62,320 bases of DNA from Proteiniborus ethanoligenes (GCF_900107485.1 NZ_FNQE01000025.1:1-62320); one strand, 5' to 3'. Shown: positions 51,433 to 60,155, counted from the first letter of the stretch. Numbers and translations are program-made. The notes: generated by a model not told the origin, from the sequence alone.

Positions 51433-51446
51433 TAAAGTTTTAAAAA

Positions 51447-51480
51447 AGCATAAGCAGTTTAGCTTATGCTTGTGCTTTTT
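51447..51480 (+). terminator. Probable terminator of the flavodiiron gene
   Basis: AGCATAAGC pairs with GCTTATGCT over a 6-base loop; the T-run follows after TGTGC. Confidence 0.6.
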
Positions 51481-51661
51481 ATAACGAACAAGAAAGTACT
51501 GCTTACTATTTAATGATAATTTAATTTTGTTACTTCCAAATATAAAAAGAAAACTAAGTATGTTAATATTTTTAATAATATTACCAATAATAATTATAAT
51601 TACAGTTTAAATGCAATTATTTATTATATAATATTAACAAATATAAAGAGGAGGGAACAAA

Positions 51662-53191
51662 ATGCCTGATAATAATAACGAAAAAAAAGGAGTATTAAAT
51701 TCACTAGAAAGACTAGGAAACAGATTGCCACACCCTATTTATATTTTTATGATAATGGCACTAATCGTTGTAATAATTTCGGCCCTAGCTGCTGGAACAA
51801 AGATGATTCATCCTGGAACCGGCAATGAGGAGGTCGTTAAAAGTCTTATTTCAAGAGAAGGTATAATCTGGATATTGGATAATGTTGTAAAAAACTTTAC
51901 TAAATTCCCTCCGCTGGGAATGGTTTTAGTCATGATGATAGGCTTGGGATTAGCAGAAGAAGCAGGTTTATTAAGAACATTACTTAGAAAAGTAATCGTA
52001 GGGGCACCTAAGACCTTAGTAACCTTCATAATCGTATTTGCTGGTATTATGGGTAATATTGCTGGCAGTGCTACTTTTGTAGTTATTCCTCCCCTTGGTG
52101 GGCTAATCTTTAAAACTTTAAAAAGACATCCTATAGCAGGTATAGCTGCTGGATTTTCTGGTGTTGCTGCAGGACTAAGTGCAAATCTTTTAATCACTCC
52201 CACAGATATTCTATCTGCAGGAATAACAGAAAAAGCTGCTCAAATAATAAACCCTGAGATTTTAGTTCATCCAGCAGTTAACTGGTATTTTATGATTGCA
52301 TCTACAATAGTGCTATCATTAGTAGGTGTATTTGTAACTGAAAGAATAGTTGAGCCTAGACTTGGAGCATATGATGCTCAATATGCAGGTGATGCAGATT
52401 ATGCAGATGAAGAAGGATTAATGCTTATTACAGCAGATGAGAGAAAAGGATTGAAAAACGCTGGGATAATTTCCTTATTATATTTTATCTTAATAGCCTT
52501 ATTGGTTATTCCTAGAAATGGTTTACTCAGAGAGCCTGTTACTGGAACTATCGTTCCTTCTCCATTTATATCATCTATGATACCTATTCTTCTCGTTTGG
52601 TTTATACTTGCTGCTTTAGCATATGGGATTGGTGCAAAATCAATAAGAAATTCTAATGATGTTGTAAAATACATGACTGATGCTATGAAATCCTTTGCTG
52701 GATTTATTGTATTATGCTTCTTTGCAGCTCAATTTGTAGAATTTTTTGCTTACACTAATTTAGGGCTATTATTAGCTGTAAATGGAGCAGGATTCCTTAA
52801 ATCAAGTGGTTTTGTCGGAATTCCATTAGCTATTGTATTTATTATTTTTGTTTCACTGATTAACTTTTTAATAGGCAGTTCATCAGCTAAATGGGCATTA
52901 CTTGCACCTATATTTGTTCCAATGTTTATGCAGGTGGGATTTTCACCGGCTTATACACAAGCAGCATATCGTATTGCTGACTCAGTAACAAACTGTATAT
53001 CACCACTTGAGCCTTTCTTACCATTCATAATAATTTGTGCTCAACGCTTTGATAAAAGATCAGGCTTAGGTACAGTAATTTCTACAATGATTCCATATGC
53101 GTTAGTTTATCTTGCAGCTTGGACATTGTTGTTAGTGTTATGGTCATTATTAAATATACCATTAGGGCCAGGAGCATTTATGAACTTATAG
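51662..53191 (+). CDS. AbgT family transporter (p-aminobenzoyl-glutamate type)
   Basis: A 509-residue integral membrane protein with about 11-13 hydrophobic segments and two hairpin-like regions. AbgT-family hallmarks are visible: N-terminal 'LERLGNRLPHPIYIF', 'GNIAGSATFVVIPPLGG' near 122-138, 'NLLITPTDILSAGIT' near 175, and 'GSSSAKWALLAPIFVPM' near 405 followed by 'DSVTNCISPLEPFLP'. Known members take up p-aminobenzoyl-glutamate or export sulfonamides and antimetabolites. A M20 amidohydrolase follows after 21 bp, which favours uptake and hydrolysis of an N-acyl amino acid or p-aminobenzoyl-glutamate. The start ATG has GAGGAGGG upstream. Confidence 0.93.
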   Translation: MPDNNNEKKGVLNSLERLGNRLPHPIYIFMIMALIVVIISALAAGTKMIHPGTGNEEVVKSLISREGIIWILDNVVKNFTKFPPLGMVLVMMIGLGLAEEAGLLRTLLRKVIVGAPKTLVTFIIVFAGIMGNIAGSATFVVIPPLGGLIFKTLKRHPIAGIAAGFSGVAAGLSANLLITPTDILSAGITEKAAQIINPEILVHPAVNWYFMIASTIVLSLVGVFVTERIVEPRLGAYDAQYAGDADYADEEGLMLITADERKGLKNAGIISLLYFILIALLVIPRNGLLREPVTGTIVPSPFISSMIPILLVWFILAALAYGIGAKSIRNSNDVVKYMTDAMKSFAGFIVLCFFAAQFVEFFAYTNLGLLLAVNGAGFLKSSGFVGIPLAIVFIIFVSLINFLIGSSSAKWALLAPIFVPMFMQVGFSPAYTQAAYRIADSVTNCISPLEPFLPFIIICAQRFDKRSGLGTVISTMIPYALVYLAAWTLLLVLWSLLNIPLGPGAFMNL

Positions 53192-53212
53192 TACAATAAT
53201 AGGAGGTTTATC

Positions 53213-54415
53213 ATGGAATTAAGAGAAAAAGAGAGATTAAAAGAAGAAATAATTAGAGAAATTGAAAATAATCGTGAAGAATTAATAAAAACAACTAAAT
53301 ATATATGGAACAATCCTGAAATAGGATACCAAGAGCATAAGGCAAAGGAAATCCTTGTTAATGTGCTAGAGAAAGCAGGATTTCAGATACAAAGAGAAGT
53401 AGGCAATGTAGCTACGGCATTTGTTGCTGTTAAAAATGGTAAAGGAAAAGGACCAAGAGTTGCCATAATGTCAGAATATGACGCTTTACCTGGAATAGGT
53501 CATGCATGTGGACATAACTTATTTTCAGTATCGGCCATTGGAGCGGCATTGGGAATATCAAAGGTAATAGAAGAGTTAGACGGTAGTGTGGTTGTTATAG
53601 GAACGCCAGCAGAAGAAGGTACCGTACCTAATGCAGGAGGAAAAGCAGTACTTATTGAAGAGGGAGTTTTTGATAACATAGATGCGGCAATGATATGCCA
53701 CGCAGAAGGAAGAACAATAGTAGAACGTTTGTTGGTTGCAGCTGCATCAATAGAAGTTGTATTTACTGGGAGGGCAGCACATGCTGGCGGATCTCCTCAT
53801 GAAGGGATTAATGCATTAACTGCAGGCTTGTTAACTATAAACAACATAAATGCTATACGTCAACACTTTCTCCCAAGGGTAATTGTTAATCCAATTATTT
53901 CAGAAGGTGGAATTACAGCAAATACTATTCCAGATAAATGTCTTTTAAAGCTTAGTATTAGAGCTGATAAAAGAAATGTATTGTCAGCGGTAATGGATAA
54001 GGTAGAGAACTGTATAAAGGCAGCAGCTTTAGTTACAGATTGTAAATATGAAATAATAATGGATAAAAAGATATATGAAGATTTAATTCCTAACCATGAA
54101 TTATCATTATCCTTTAGAGAGGCCTTGGAAAACTTAGGCGTAGATTATATAGAAAGGGAAGAAGCAAATTATGCATGGGATGCAGGAAATGTTAGCTATG
54201 TATGCCCTACAATTGCTCCATATATTAAAATTGGTAACGAAAACCTTGTAGGGCATACAGAGGAATTTAAAGAAGCCAGCAACTCTGAAACAGGATTTGA
54301 AGGCATGATTATAGGTGCTAAAGCTATGGCACTTACTGCATTTGATTATTTGACATCTCCAGATTTAAGAGAAAGAGCACAGGAAGAATTTCAAAAAAAA
54401 ATAGCAGGAGAATAG
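53213..54415 (+). CDS. M20 family amidohydrolase (AbgB/aminoacylase-like)
   Basis: A 400-residue metallopeptidase-fold amidohydrolase. Metal-binding pieces are visible: 'EYDALPGIGHACGHNL' near 85-100, the 'PAEEG' pair near 132-136, 'CHAEGR' near 162, and a late His in 'VGHTEEF' near 345. The lid domain is typical of M20D members such as AbgB, which cleaves p-aminobenzoyl-glutamate. Its position right after the AbgT transporter supports a two-gene uptake/hydrolysis operon yielding glutamate or another amino acid. The second subunit (AbgA) of the E. coli enzyme is not present. Confidence 0.9.
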   Translation: MELREKERLKEEIIREIENNREELIKTTKYIWNNPEIGYQEHKAKEILVNVLEKAGFQIQREVGNVATAFVAVKNGKGKGPRVAIMSEYDALPGIGHACGHNLFSVSAIGAALGISKVIEELDGSVVVIGTPAEEGTVPNAGGKAVLIEEGVFDNIDAAMICHAEGRTIVERLLVAAASIEVVFTGRAAHAGGSPHEGINALTAGLLTINNINAIRQHFLPRVIVNPIISEGGITANTIPDKCLLKLSIRADKRNVLSAVMDKVENCIKAAALVTDCKYEIIMDKKIYEDLIPNHELSLSFREALENLGVDYIEREEANYAWDAGNVSYVCPTIAPYIKIGNENLVGHTEEFKEASNSETGFEGMIIGAKAMALTAFDYLTSPDLRERAQEEFQKKIAGE

Positions 54416-54435
54416 TTAGGATATAAAAGTAATTT

Positions 54436-54474
54436 AAAACAGCAGGCTCGATTGAACTATAAGCCTGCTGTTTT
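54436..54474. terminator. Bidirectional terminator after the AbgT operon
   Basis: A perfect 13-bp stem AAAACAGCAGGCT with AGCCTGCTGTTTT and a 13-base loop. It also serves the convergent GerMN gene. Confidence 0.87.
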
Positions 54475-54483
54475 CATTTAAAT

Positions 54484-55812
54484 TTAGTTTTCTGGATTCA
54501 AGAATAGGGGTCTTGGCATTTCATAAGATAAATCAAGGCTTGCAAAATTATTTATAACTTCTCCATTGATTAGGATTTTTACTTTATCTACCTCTTTTAA
54601 GCTTGTAAAGGAAAACAATATAGAGTCAAGCATCATTCTATTTAAATTGTTATCATCCTCATATGCACTTAAAAAGCTATCATCAAAGTTTAATATCAAA
54701 ACATTATTTTCCAATCTTGAGTTTAAAAGCTTAATTTCTGAAGGAATAGTGGAAGATAAATATTCATAGCTACTGTTTTGTAAGGACTGGAATATTGAGC
54801 TAATCTTTTTTTCAATTGTCATGTCTTCAGCTATGTTATCTACATCACATTCTATTAAGAAATATCTGTTTGGTGAAGCATATGCTAAAAAGGCTTTATT
54901 TTCACTATTTATTGTAAAAGATTTAGTAATATCCTTATCATTAAAAAAGGTACTAGCTCTGTTATAATCAACTAAAAATCTTACATTTTCAACACCGGGA
55001 TAATTTGCATAGGACTTTATAAGTGAATTCATTGAGGCTTCGCTTCTCTCACCACCATTAGTATATAAGCCTTCATTTGATGGCAAATCTACATATAAAG
55101 TAGTACCCTTCAATGAAACATAGTTATAGCTTCCCACTATTGGGTTCATATTTAGACCCAATTCTAAGGAAGGTCCTTTTTTAAGCTCATCTATTATTGA
55201 GGTCAAAGGCTTTTGAGTATAATTAATGAAGCGTGTAATACCTATTAATTGCTTAACAAGATTTTGATTATCCATAAAGTAAAGATTTAGAGCCGTTTTA
55301 CCATCAGGGATATTACTAACAGCAGGAAAATAAGGAACATTACTTAAATATTTTATGTTAAAAATTAAAGGGTTTATGTTGTATAAGTTATTATTAATAT
55401 TAGGCATTATTTCAATTTTGTATTCTCCATTAGGTAGCTCTAGCTCTTCTTGAGAGAGATTGATGTTCACGCTATAAGGAGTATCCTTAGTGAACTCTAC
55501 CTGTGTAGAACCATGATTATATATATTATGTACTTTATATAGAGCTTCATTTTTAAATATTTTTAACGAGAATTGGTATTCTTCATTGAAATCTAAAACA
55601 AAGCTTTCATCTGATTTATATTTTATATAAATATCATTAGGATTTAACAAGGATTCACCATAATCACTTGAAGCTAATAAGGTTATCTGTTCATTATTGC
55701 TACTATGAACAATACTACTTTCATCTAGGATAGGACTATAAAGCACTGAAATGCCCATTGCAACAATACATACGGTTAATATTATCAGTAGATTATATAA
55801 AGACTTAAACAT
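54484..55812 (-). CDS. Membrane-anchored protein with two GerMN domains
   Basis: A 442-residue extracytoplasmic protein with one N-terminal membrane segment (about 8-28) and no lipobox. After a beta-rich region (30-160), two GerMN modules are visible, near 165-290 ('LNLYFMDNQN..IDELKKGP' and 'LYVDLPS') and near 300-435 ('IFQSLQN..LILNFDDSF' and 'VDKVKILINGE'). GerMN modules occur in GerM and in cell-wall or lipoprotein factors of spore formers and actinobacteria. The start ATG at 55812 has GAGGAG 8 bases upstream. A spore-related role is possible but not shown. Divergent from rlmD. Confidence 0.78.
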   Translation of the reverse strand: MFKSLYNLLIILTVCIVAMGISVLYSPILDESSIVHSSNNEQITLLASSDYGESLLNPNDIYIKYKSDESFVLDFNEEYQFSLKIFKNEALYKVHNIYNHGSTQVEFTKDTPYSVNINLSQEELELPNGEYKIEIMPNINNNLYNINPLIFNIKYLSNVPYFPAVSNIPDGKTALNLYFMDNQNLVKQLIGITRFINYTQKPLTSIIDELKKGPSLELGLNMNPIVGSYNYVSLKGTTLYVDLPSNEGLYTNGGERSEASMNSLIKSYANYPGVENVRFLVDYNRASTFFNDKDITKSFTINSENKAFLAYASPNRYFLIECDVDNIAEDMTIEKKISSIFQSLQNSSYEYLSSTIPSEIKLLNSRLENNVLILNFDDSFLSAYEDDNNLNRMMLDSILFSFTSLKEVDKVKILINGEVINNFASLDLSYEMPRPLFLNPEN

Positions 55813-55903
55813 ATGCTCATCTCCTCTCAAACTTGTCAGATGTTTACAATACTATTCTATATCAAAAACAGGAAAAAATAAACATATAAAACTCGTGAAA
55901 AAG

Positions 55904-55932
55904 TTGAAAAATATAATAAACTCAAATAATAT
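55904..55932 (+). promoter_or_regulatory. Possible rlmD promoter
   Basis: TTGAAA at 55904-55909 and TAATAT at 55927-55932 are 17 bp apart, about 52 bases before the rlmD ATG. Confidence 0.5.
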
Positions 55933-55984
55933 ATATATAATAATGTTAGAATTAAGATTACAAGTACATTTAGGGAGAGATAAT

Positions 55985-57355
55985 ATGGATATTTCGATAA
56001 AAAAAGAAGACATTGTAAAAGGTAAAATAATAGATATTAGTCATGATGGAAAGGGGATATTAAAGCCTTGGGGATACACTGTTTTTACTCAAGGAGGCAT
56101 AATAGGTGATGAGGTATCTGTAAAGATAATTGAGACAAAAAAGAACTATGCTATTGGGAAAACCATGGCTATAGATGAGCCCTCAAAGCACAGAGTAGAA
56201 CCAATGTGTAAGATTTCAAATATATGTGGAGGATGTCAGCTCCAAGAGCTTGATTATGGTACTCAGCTCCAGATTAAGACAAATAAAGTTAAAAATGACC
56301 TAGTGAAAATAGGTGGACTAGATGATGTTATTATTCATGATACTATCGGAATGAAGGAACCATATAGGTATAGAAATAAAGTACAGATTCCAGTAGGAAG
56401 AGAAAAAGGAGAGACTGTAATTGGCTTTTATAAGAAAGGAAGCCATGTTATTGCAAATACAAATACTTGTATTATACAGCATGAAATAGCTGATAAAGCA
56501 ATAGAAGCAGTAAGAAAGTATATGAAAGAATTTAATATTGAGCCATATGATGCTAAAACAGGCCAAGGTCACATAAGGCACATTATTGTTAAAACCTCAT
56601 TTGAAACTAAGGATACAATGGTTATTATAGTTACAAATAAAGAGCACTTACCTAATAAAAACCAGCTTTTAGACAGACTAAAAAGAGCAATACCAGAGCT
56701 TAAAAGCTTAATCCATAACATTAATAATAAAAAAACAAATATAGTAATGGGAATAAAGACAAGAGTTATATACGGAGAAGACCATATTATTGATTACATA
56801 GGGGATTTAAAATTTAAAATATCAGGAGAATCATTTTTTCAGGTAAATCCTGTACAAACAGAGGTGCTCTATAAAAAGGCATTAGAATATGCAGGGTTAA
56901 AGGGTGATGAAATAGTATTTGATATATATTGTGGCATAGGTACTATTTCACTACTGCTAGCACAAAAATCTAAAAAGGTTTACGGTATAGAGTCAGTAAA
57001 AGAAGCAATTGTAGATGCAAAAGAAAATGCAAGGATAAATGGAATAAATAATGTAGAGTTCCATTGTGGAAATGCAGAAGAGGTGTTTCCAGAGCTATAC
57101 TCTAAAGGCATAAAAGCAGATGTGGTTGTGGTAGACCCTCCTAGAAAGGGCTGTGATACATCTGTGTTAGATACTATTATAAAAATGCAACCAGAAAAAG
57201 TAGTCTATGTATCCTGCAATCCCTCAACTTTAGCTAGGGATTTAAAGTATTTAAGCCAGAACGGATTTAAGGTGCTAGAGGTACAACCAGTTGATATGTT
57301 CCCGCAGGGGGTACACGTTGAGAGTGTTTGTAAATTAGTAAAGGAGCTGTTCTAA
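55985..57355 (+). CDS. rlmD: 23S rRNA (uracil-C5)-methyltransferase, RlmD/RlmCD type
   Basis: A SAM-dependent RNA m5U methyltransferase. An N-terminal TRAM domain (about 5-60) is followed by a cluster-binding motif with Cys residues in 'CKISNICGGCQ' near 76-86. The methyltransferase core has 'DIYCGIGTISLLLA' near 313, 'DPPRKGCD' near 383, and the catalytic Cys in 'VSCNPSTLARDL' near 407. I start at the ATG at 55985, behind AGGGAGAG; upstream in-frame codons are not conserved-looking. At 456 residues it is complete and ends shortly after HVESV (bases 57314-57328). That is the position where integrative elements enter rlmD/rumA genes in Firmicutes. Decayed C-terminal extension domains lie just downstream. 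Confidence 0.94.
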   Translation: MDISIKKEDIVKGKIIDISHDGKGILKPWGYTVFTQGGIIGDEVSVKIIETKKNYAIGKTMAIDEPSKHRVEPMCKISNICGGCQLQELDYGTQLQIKTNKVKNDLVKIGGLDDVIIHDTIGMKEPYRYRNKVQIPVGREKGETVIGFYKKGSHVIANTNTCIIQHEIADKAIEAVRKYMKEFNIEPYDAKTGQGHIRHIIVKTSFETKDTMVIIVTNKEHLPNKNQLLDRLKRAIPELKSLIHNINNKKTNIVMGIKTRVIYGEDHIIDYIGDLKFKISGESFFQVNPVQTEVLYKKALEYAGLKGDEIVFDIYCGIGTISLLLAQKSKKVYGIESVKEAIVDAKENARINGINNVEFHCGNAEEVFPELYSKGIKADVVVVDPPRKGCDTSVLDTIIKMQPEKVVYVSCNPSTLARDLKYLSQNGFKVLEVQPVDMFPQGVHVESVCKLVKELF

Positions 57356-57569
57356 TATAAAATCTTGCTTTTTATAATCAAAACTAGCTTCTATTAAAAA
57401 ATCCTTTTTTCTCTAAGAATTTATAATAATAAATATAATATAGATATAAAGGTTGCATAGGTAGATATGAGTATATGGAGAATAATTTATTAGGAATTTG
57501 TAAAACAAATAGATATCCAAACATAATTATGCTATAATAAAGTCATAATATTAATAAGGAGACGATATT
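57356..57569. other. Intergenic region between rlmD and the toxin-antitoxin genes
   Basis: 214 bp, very AT-rich. TATAAT at 57533-57538 could be the toxin-antitoxin -10, but no good -35 is visible. I see no reading frame worth calling. Confidence 0.4.
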
Positions 57570-57833
57570 ATGATAGAAATAAGGCCAATTAAGGATTTAA
57601 GGGATACAACTGAAATATCAAAACTTTGTGAAGAAAGTAAAGAACCTATCTATATTACAAAAAATGGTTATGGACACCTAGTTGTTATGAGTATGGAAAC
57701 TTATAAAGATAAATTAGCAAAAGCAGATTTATATGAAAAGTTAGCAGAGGCAGAGAATCAAATAAAAAATGGAGAAAAGCTTTTAGATGCTGAAGCAGTA
57801 TTTGAAAGTTTAAAAGATAGGTATGGCAAATAA
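57570..57833 (+). CDS. Antitoxin of the Phd/YefM family
   Basis: An 87-residue antitoxin. The N-terminal DNA-binding Phd fold shows 'IRPIKDLRDTTEISKLCEESKEPIYITKNGYGHLVVMS' over residues 4-41 (an unusually close match). The C-terminal helix-rich tail (45-87) would bind and block the toxin. The start ATG has AAGGAGACG upstream. Its last 11 bases overlap the toxin gene, the usual coupled layout. Phd-type antitoxins normally repress their own promoter. Confidence 0.92.
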   Translation: MIEIRPIKDLRDTTEISKLCEESKEPIYITKNGYGHLVVMSMETYKDKLAKADLYEKLAEAENQIKNGEKLLDAEAVFESLKDRYGK

Positions 57834-58140
57834 TTATACTATTAAGATGACCCCAAAAGCCGCAGATGATCTAGATAATATTTATAGATATATATCAGAA
57901 GAACTATTTGCTACGTCTGCAGCTACTAATATTCTAGAAAGAATAGAAAAAGAAATTATGAGACTAAAAGAATTTCCTTTTTCATGCAATCATGTGGCTG
58001 ATGAATACCTAAGAAATAAGGGTTATAGAAAATTAATAGTTGATAATTATATTGTGTTTTATTTAATTGAGGAAGAAAAGGATCAAGTTATTATCATGCG
58101 AGTTCTGTATGGAAAACAAAAATATGAGAATTTACTTTAG
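57823..58140 (+). CDS. Toxin of the RelE/ParE superfamily
   Basis: A 105-residue toxin, either a ribosome-dependent mRNA endonuclease (RelE) or a gyrase poison (ParE). The N-terminal 'IKMTPKAADDLDNIYRYISEEL' helix pair, 'RLKEFPFSCNHV' near 46-57, 'GYRKLIVDNYIVFYLI' near 67-82 and 'IIMRVLYGKQKY' near 90 are the standard blocks. This 'YRxLxVxNYxxFYxI' pattern is common to both subgroups, so I do not choose between them. It overlaps its antitoxin and ends at a strong terminator. Confidence 0.9.
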   Translation: MANNYTIKMTPKAADDLDNIYRYISEELFATSAATNILERIEKEIMRLKEFPFSCNHVADEYLRNKGYRKLIVDNYIVFYLIEEEKDQVIIMRVLYGKQKYENLL

Positions 58141-58168
58141 ATACACCCATAACTTGGGTGTATTTAAT
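58141..58168 (+). terminator. Terminator of the toxin-antitoxin operon
   Basis: ATACACCCA pairs with TGGGTGTAT over a 4-base loop, followed by TTAATTTG. Confidence 0.75.
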
Positions 58169-58179
58169 TTGAATATAAG

Positions 58180-58405
58180 TGGTTATAAAGAAATGTAGCC
58201 ACACATATTAACGTAAATGTTGAATTTGGTGAGGGTGACGGAAAGATTCGGGTGGATTAAATAGTTCAGAAAGCCGGAGATTGCAAACCAAGCGAAAGAG
58301 TTACCTATAAAATGATATAAGAGTATAATAGAAAGTAAATATGGATTTAAAGTATATACGGATTATATTGCAAAAGTGAAAAGAGACTTTGGATTGTCCT
58401 ATTTA
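58180..58405 (+). pseudogene. Decayed rlmD/rumA-associated C-terminal domain, copy 1
   Basis: Homologous at base level to the open copy at 59782-60135. From about 58207 the frame reads I-N-V-N-V-E-F-G-E-G-D-G-K, then meets TAA where the other copy has Lys (58258-58260) and again where it has Gln, with one extra base near 58325. After that the third frame continues E-S-K-Y-G-F-K-V-Y-T-D-Y-I-A-K-V-K-R-D. The final third (M-Y-D-A-P-N onward in the other copy) is missing. It is thus a broken, truncated relic. The surrounding gap up to 58540 holds no other gene. Confidence 0.85.
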
Positions 58406-58540
58406 TATACTAGTACTAATATAAATGTATTTACAATATTAAATTATGGGTATACAGTGTACAAAATGTATTATATTAAATTTTATTTCTTAAGTAATTT
58501 AGATTAAAGTGGGAAAGATAGTAATAAAGGAGTGTTATTT

Positions 58541-59521
58541 ATGAAAAGCGTGATTGTAAAAAAACCAGGAGGTTATGAGCAACTTGAGGTTGTTGATATG
58601 AATATACCTAAATTAAAAGAAGGAGAATTACTTATAAAAGTACATTGTGCAGCAGTTAATCGTACAGATATTATAACAAGAGAGGGAAAAGTAGGTTATC
58701 TTGAAAATCCTATTTTAGGGGTGGAGATTTCAGGGGTAGTTACTGAAATAAGTGGTAAAAGCTCTTTTTCTATAGGAGATAGAGTAATGAGATTAGTTAA
58801 TGGTGGAGGTTATGCTGAATTCGCTGTAATGCCATCAGATAGAGCTATAAAAGTTCCTGATTCTTTATCATTTGATGAAGCAGCCGCGATTCCGGAAGTG
58901 TTCTTAACTGCTTATCAAACATTATTTTGGCTTGGTAAACTTAAAAAAAATGAAACCGTTTTAATTCATGCAGGTGCAAGTGGTGTTGGAACAGCAGCAA
59001 TTCAATTGGCAAAACATATTAGTGATGCAAAAGTTATTGTTACTGCTGGTTCTAAAAGGAAACTAGATTTTTGTAGGGAACTTGGAGCAGATGTTCTTAT
59101 AAACTATAAAGAGCAGTCATTTGATGAAGAAGTTTTAAAAGCAACAAATGGTGAAGGTGTAGATTTAATTTTAGATTTTGTTGGAGCTGATTATTGGAAT
59201 AAAAACTTAGCTAGTATTAAAAAAGAAGGAAGATGGGTTCTTATTGGTATACTAGGTGGAGCAGAGGTGGAAAAAGTAAATTTATTATCAATTATGTCAA
59301 AGTGTATTCAATTTACAGGAACTTTATTAACTCCAAGAAGTAATGAATATAAAGCGCTTTTAACGAAAGAGTTTTCTGAAAACATAATACCATACTTTGA
59401 AAATAAAAAAATAAAACCTATTATTGATACTAAGTTTTCTTTAGAGGATATTGGAAAGGCGCATTTGCATATGGAAGGTAGTCATAATATAGGAAAGATT
59501 ATTATTAATGTGTGTGAGTAA
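58541..59521 (+). CDS. NAD(P)H:quinone oxidoreductase-like protein (zinc-less MDR family)
   Basis: A 326-residue medium-chain dehydrogenase/reductase. The N-terminal GroES-like domain ('VKVHCAAVNRTDIITREG' near 33) lacks the Cys/His ligands of catalytic zinc. The Rossmann domain has 'VLIHAGASGVGTAAIQLAKH' near 140-159. This is the quinone oxidoreductase/TP53I3-like branch, which reduces quinones or enones with NADPH. I use the ATG at 58541, 8 bases after AAGGAG. It sits between the two rlmD-domain relics, so it was probably carried in with mobile DNA or placed there by it. The native substrate is unknown. Confidence 0.9.
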   Translation: MKSVIVKKPGGYEQLEVVDMNIPKLKEGELLIKVHCAAVNRTDIITREGKVGYLENPILGVEISGVVTEISGKSSFSIGDRVMRLVNGGGYAEFAVMPSDRAIKVPDSLSFDEAAAIPEVFLTAYQTLFWLGKLKKNETVLIHAGASGVGTAAIQLAKHISDAKVIVTAGSKRKLDFCRELGADVLINYKEQSFDEEVLKATNGEGVDLILDFVGADYWNKNLASIKKEGRWVLIGILGGAEVEKVNLLSIMSKCIQFTGTLLTPRSNEYKALLTKEFSENIIPYFENKKIKPIIDTKFSLEDIGKAHLHMEGSHNIGKIIINVCE

Positions 59522-59625
59522 TAGATAATACAGCTAGTTAGTATAACTTAGCTTTAGAAAAGAATAGAATAGATTACTGATAGGGAAGCATGATTTAGAT
59601 ATAGAAGTTTGAATCATAATAGATA

Positions 59626-59676
59626 TAATAAACCTATTACTTGTATTATCATACAGGTAATAGGCTTTATTTTTAC
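59626..59676 (+). terminator. Terminator of the oxidoreductase gene
   Basis: ATAAACCTATTAC pairs with GTAATAGGCTTTAT around a 15-base loop with one bulge, followed by TTTTTA. Confidence 0.75.
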
Positions 59677-59781
59677 TTTGATAAAACTAAAGTTGGATTC
59701 TAAAGTTATGAAAAATCATAAATGTATTCTTCCGCCAAGGGGGTACTATCTCCCTACGACATCATTATTGTATCCTCAAGG

Positions 59782-59791
59782 CACGTGGAGA
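59782..59791 (+). other. Candidate integration (att) core at the rlmD-type junction
   Basis: CACGTGGAGA marks the exact start of homology to rlmD/rumA 3' ends; the resident rlmD has CACGTTGAGA at 57314-57323. A short shared core is what a large serine recombinase would leave. No recombinase is seen in the window. Confidence 0.4.
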
Positions 59792-60135
59792 CGGTTGTAT
59801 CTTTGTCCCACAAAAATGCAGATAGTCATATTCACGTAAACATTGAGTTTGGTGAGGGTGATGGAAAAATTCCAGTGGATAAAATAGCTCAAAAAGCTGA
59901 AGATTATAGACCTAGTGAAAGAGTAACCTATAAAATGATACAAGAGTATATAGAAAACAAATATAACTTCAAAGTGCATACAGCTTATATTGCAGAAGTA
60001 AAAAGAGATTTAGGATTTCCGATGTATGATGCCCCAAATGCTGTAGAAGAATTAAAGCATGAACGAAAGCATCCAACACCTGAGAAAGTAGAAGCAATTA
60101 AAGATGCCTTTAAGTATTTTAAGCTTATCCATTAA
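59782..60135 (+). pseudogene. rlmD/rumA C-terminal extension domain, copy 2, open but detached
   Basis: An uninterrupted 117-codon frame begins with the codons for His-Val-Glu-Thr-Val-Val. These are the end of the methyltransferase core in rlmD/rumA. It continues into an extension ('VEFGEGDGKIPVDKIAQKAE', 'ERVTYKMIQEYIENKY', 'AYIAEVKRDLGFPMYDAPN') that I know as the C-terminal tail of rlmD genes interrupted by integrative elements. Nothing upstream of 59782 aligns with the methyltransferase, so the piece lacks its catalytic part and a convincing start. The first 10 bases, CACGTGGAGA, match the rlmD sequence at 57314-57323 at 9 of 10 positions (CACGTTGAGA). It directly precedes parA. Confidence 0.75.
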
Positions 60136-60155
60136 TTATAATTGAATACGAAAAC

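Noticed and set aside
57356-57569. Continuation of rlmD through a frameshift into the extension domain
   Set aside because: rlmD stops at the normal family length, and the next 820 bases contain the toxin-antitoxin genes and no rlmD-like sequence.
59722-59781. Upstream in-frame extension of the open rlmD-domain copy
   Set aside because: The 20 codons before His-Val-Glu-Thr-Val show no resemblance to the methyltransferase core and no ribosome binding site, so I start the relic at 59782.
59609-59839. 76-codon plus-strand frame overlapping the rlmD-domain relic
   Set aside because: It crosses the oxidoreductase terminator and overlaps, in another frame, sequence with clear homology to copy 1.
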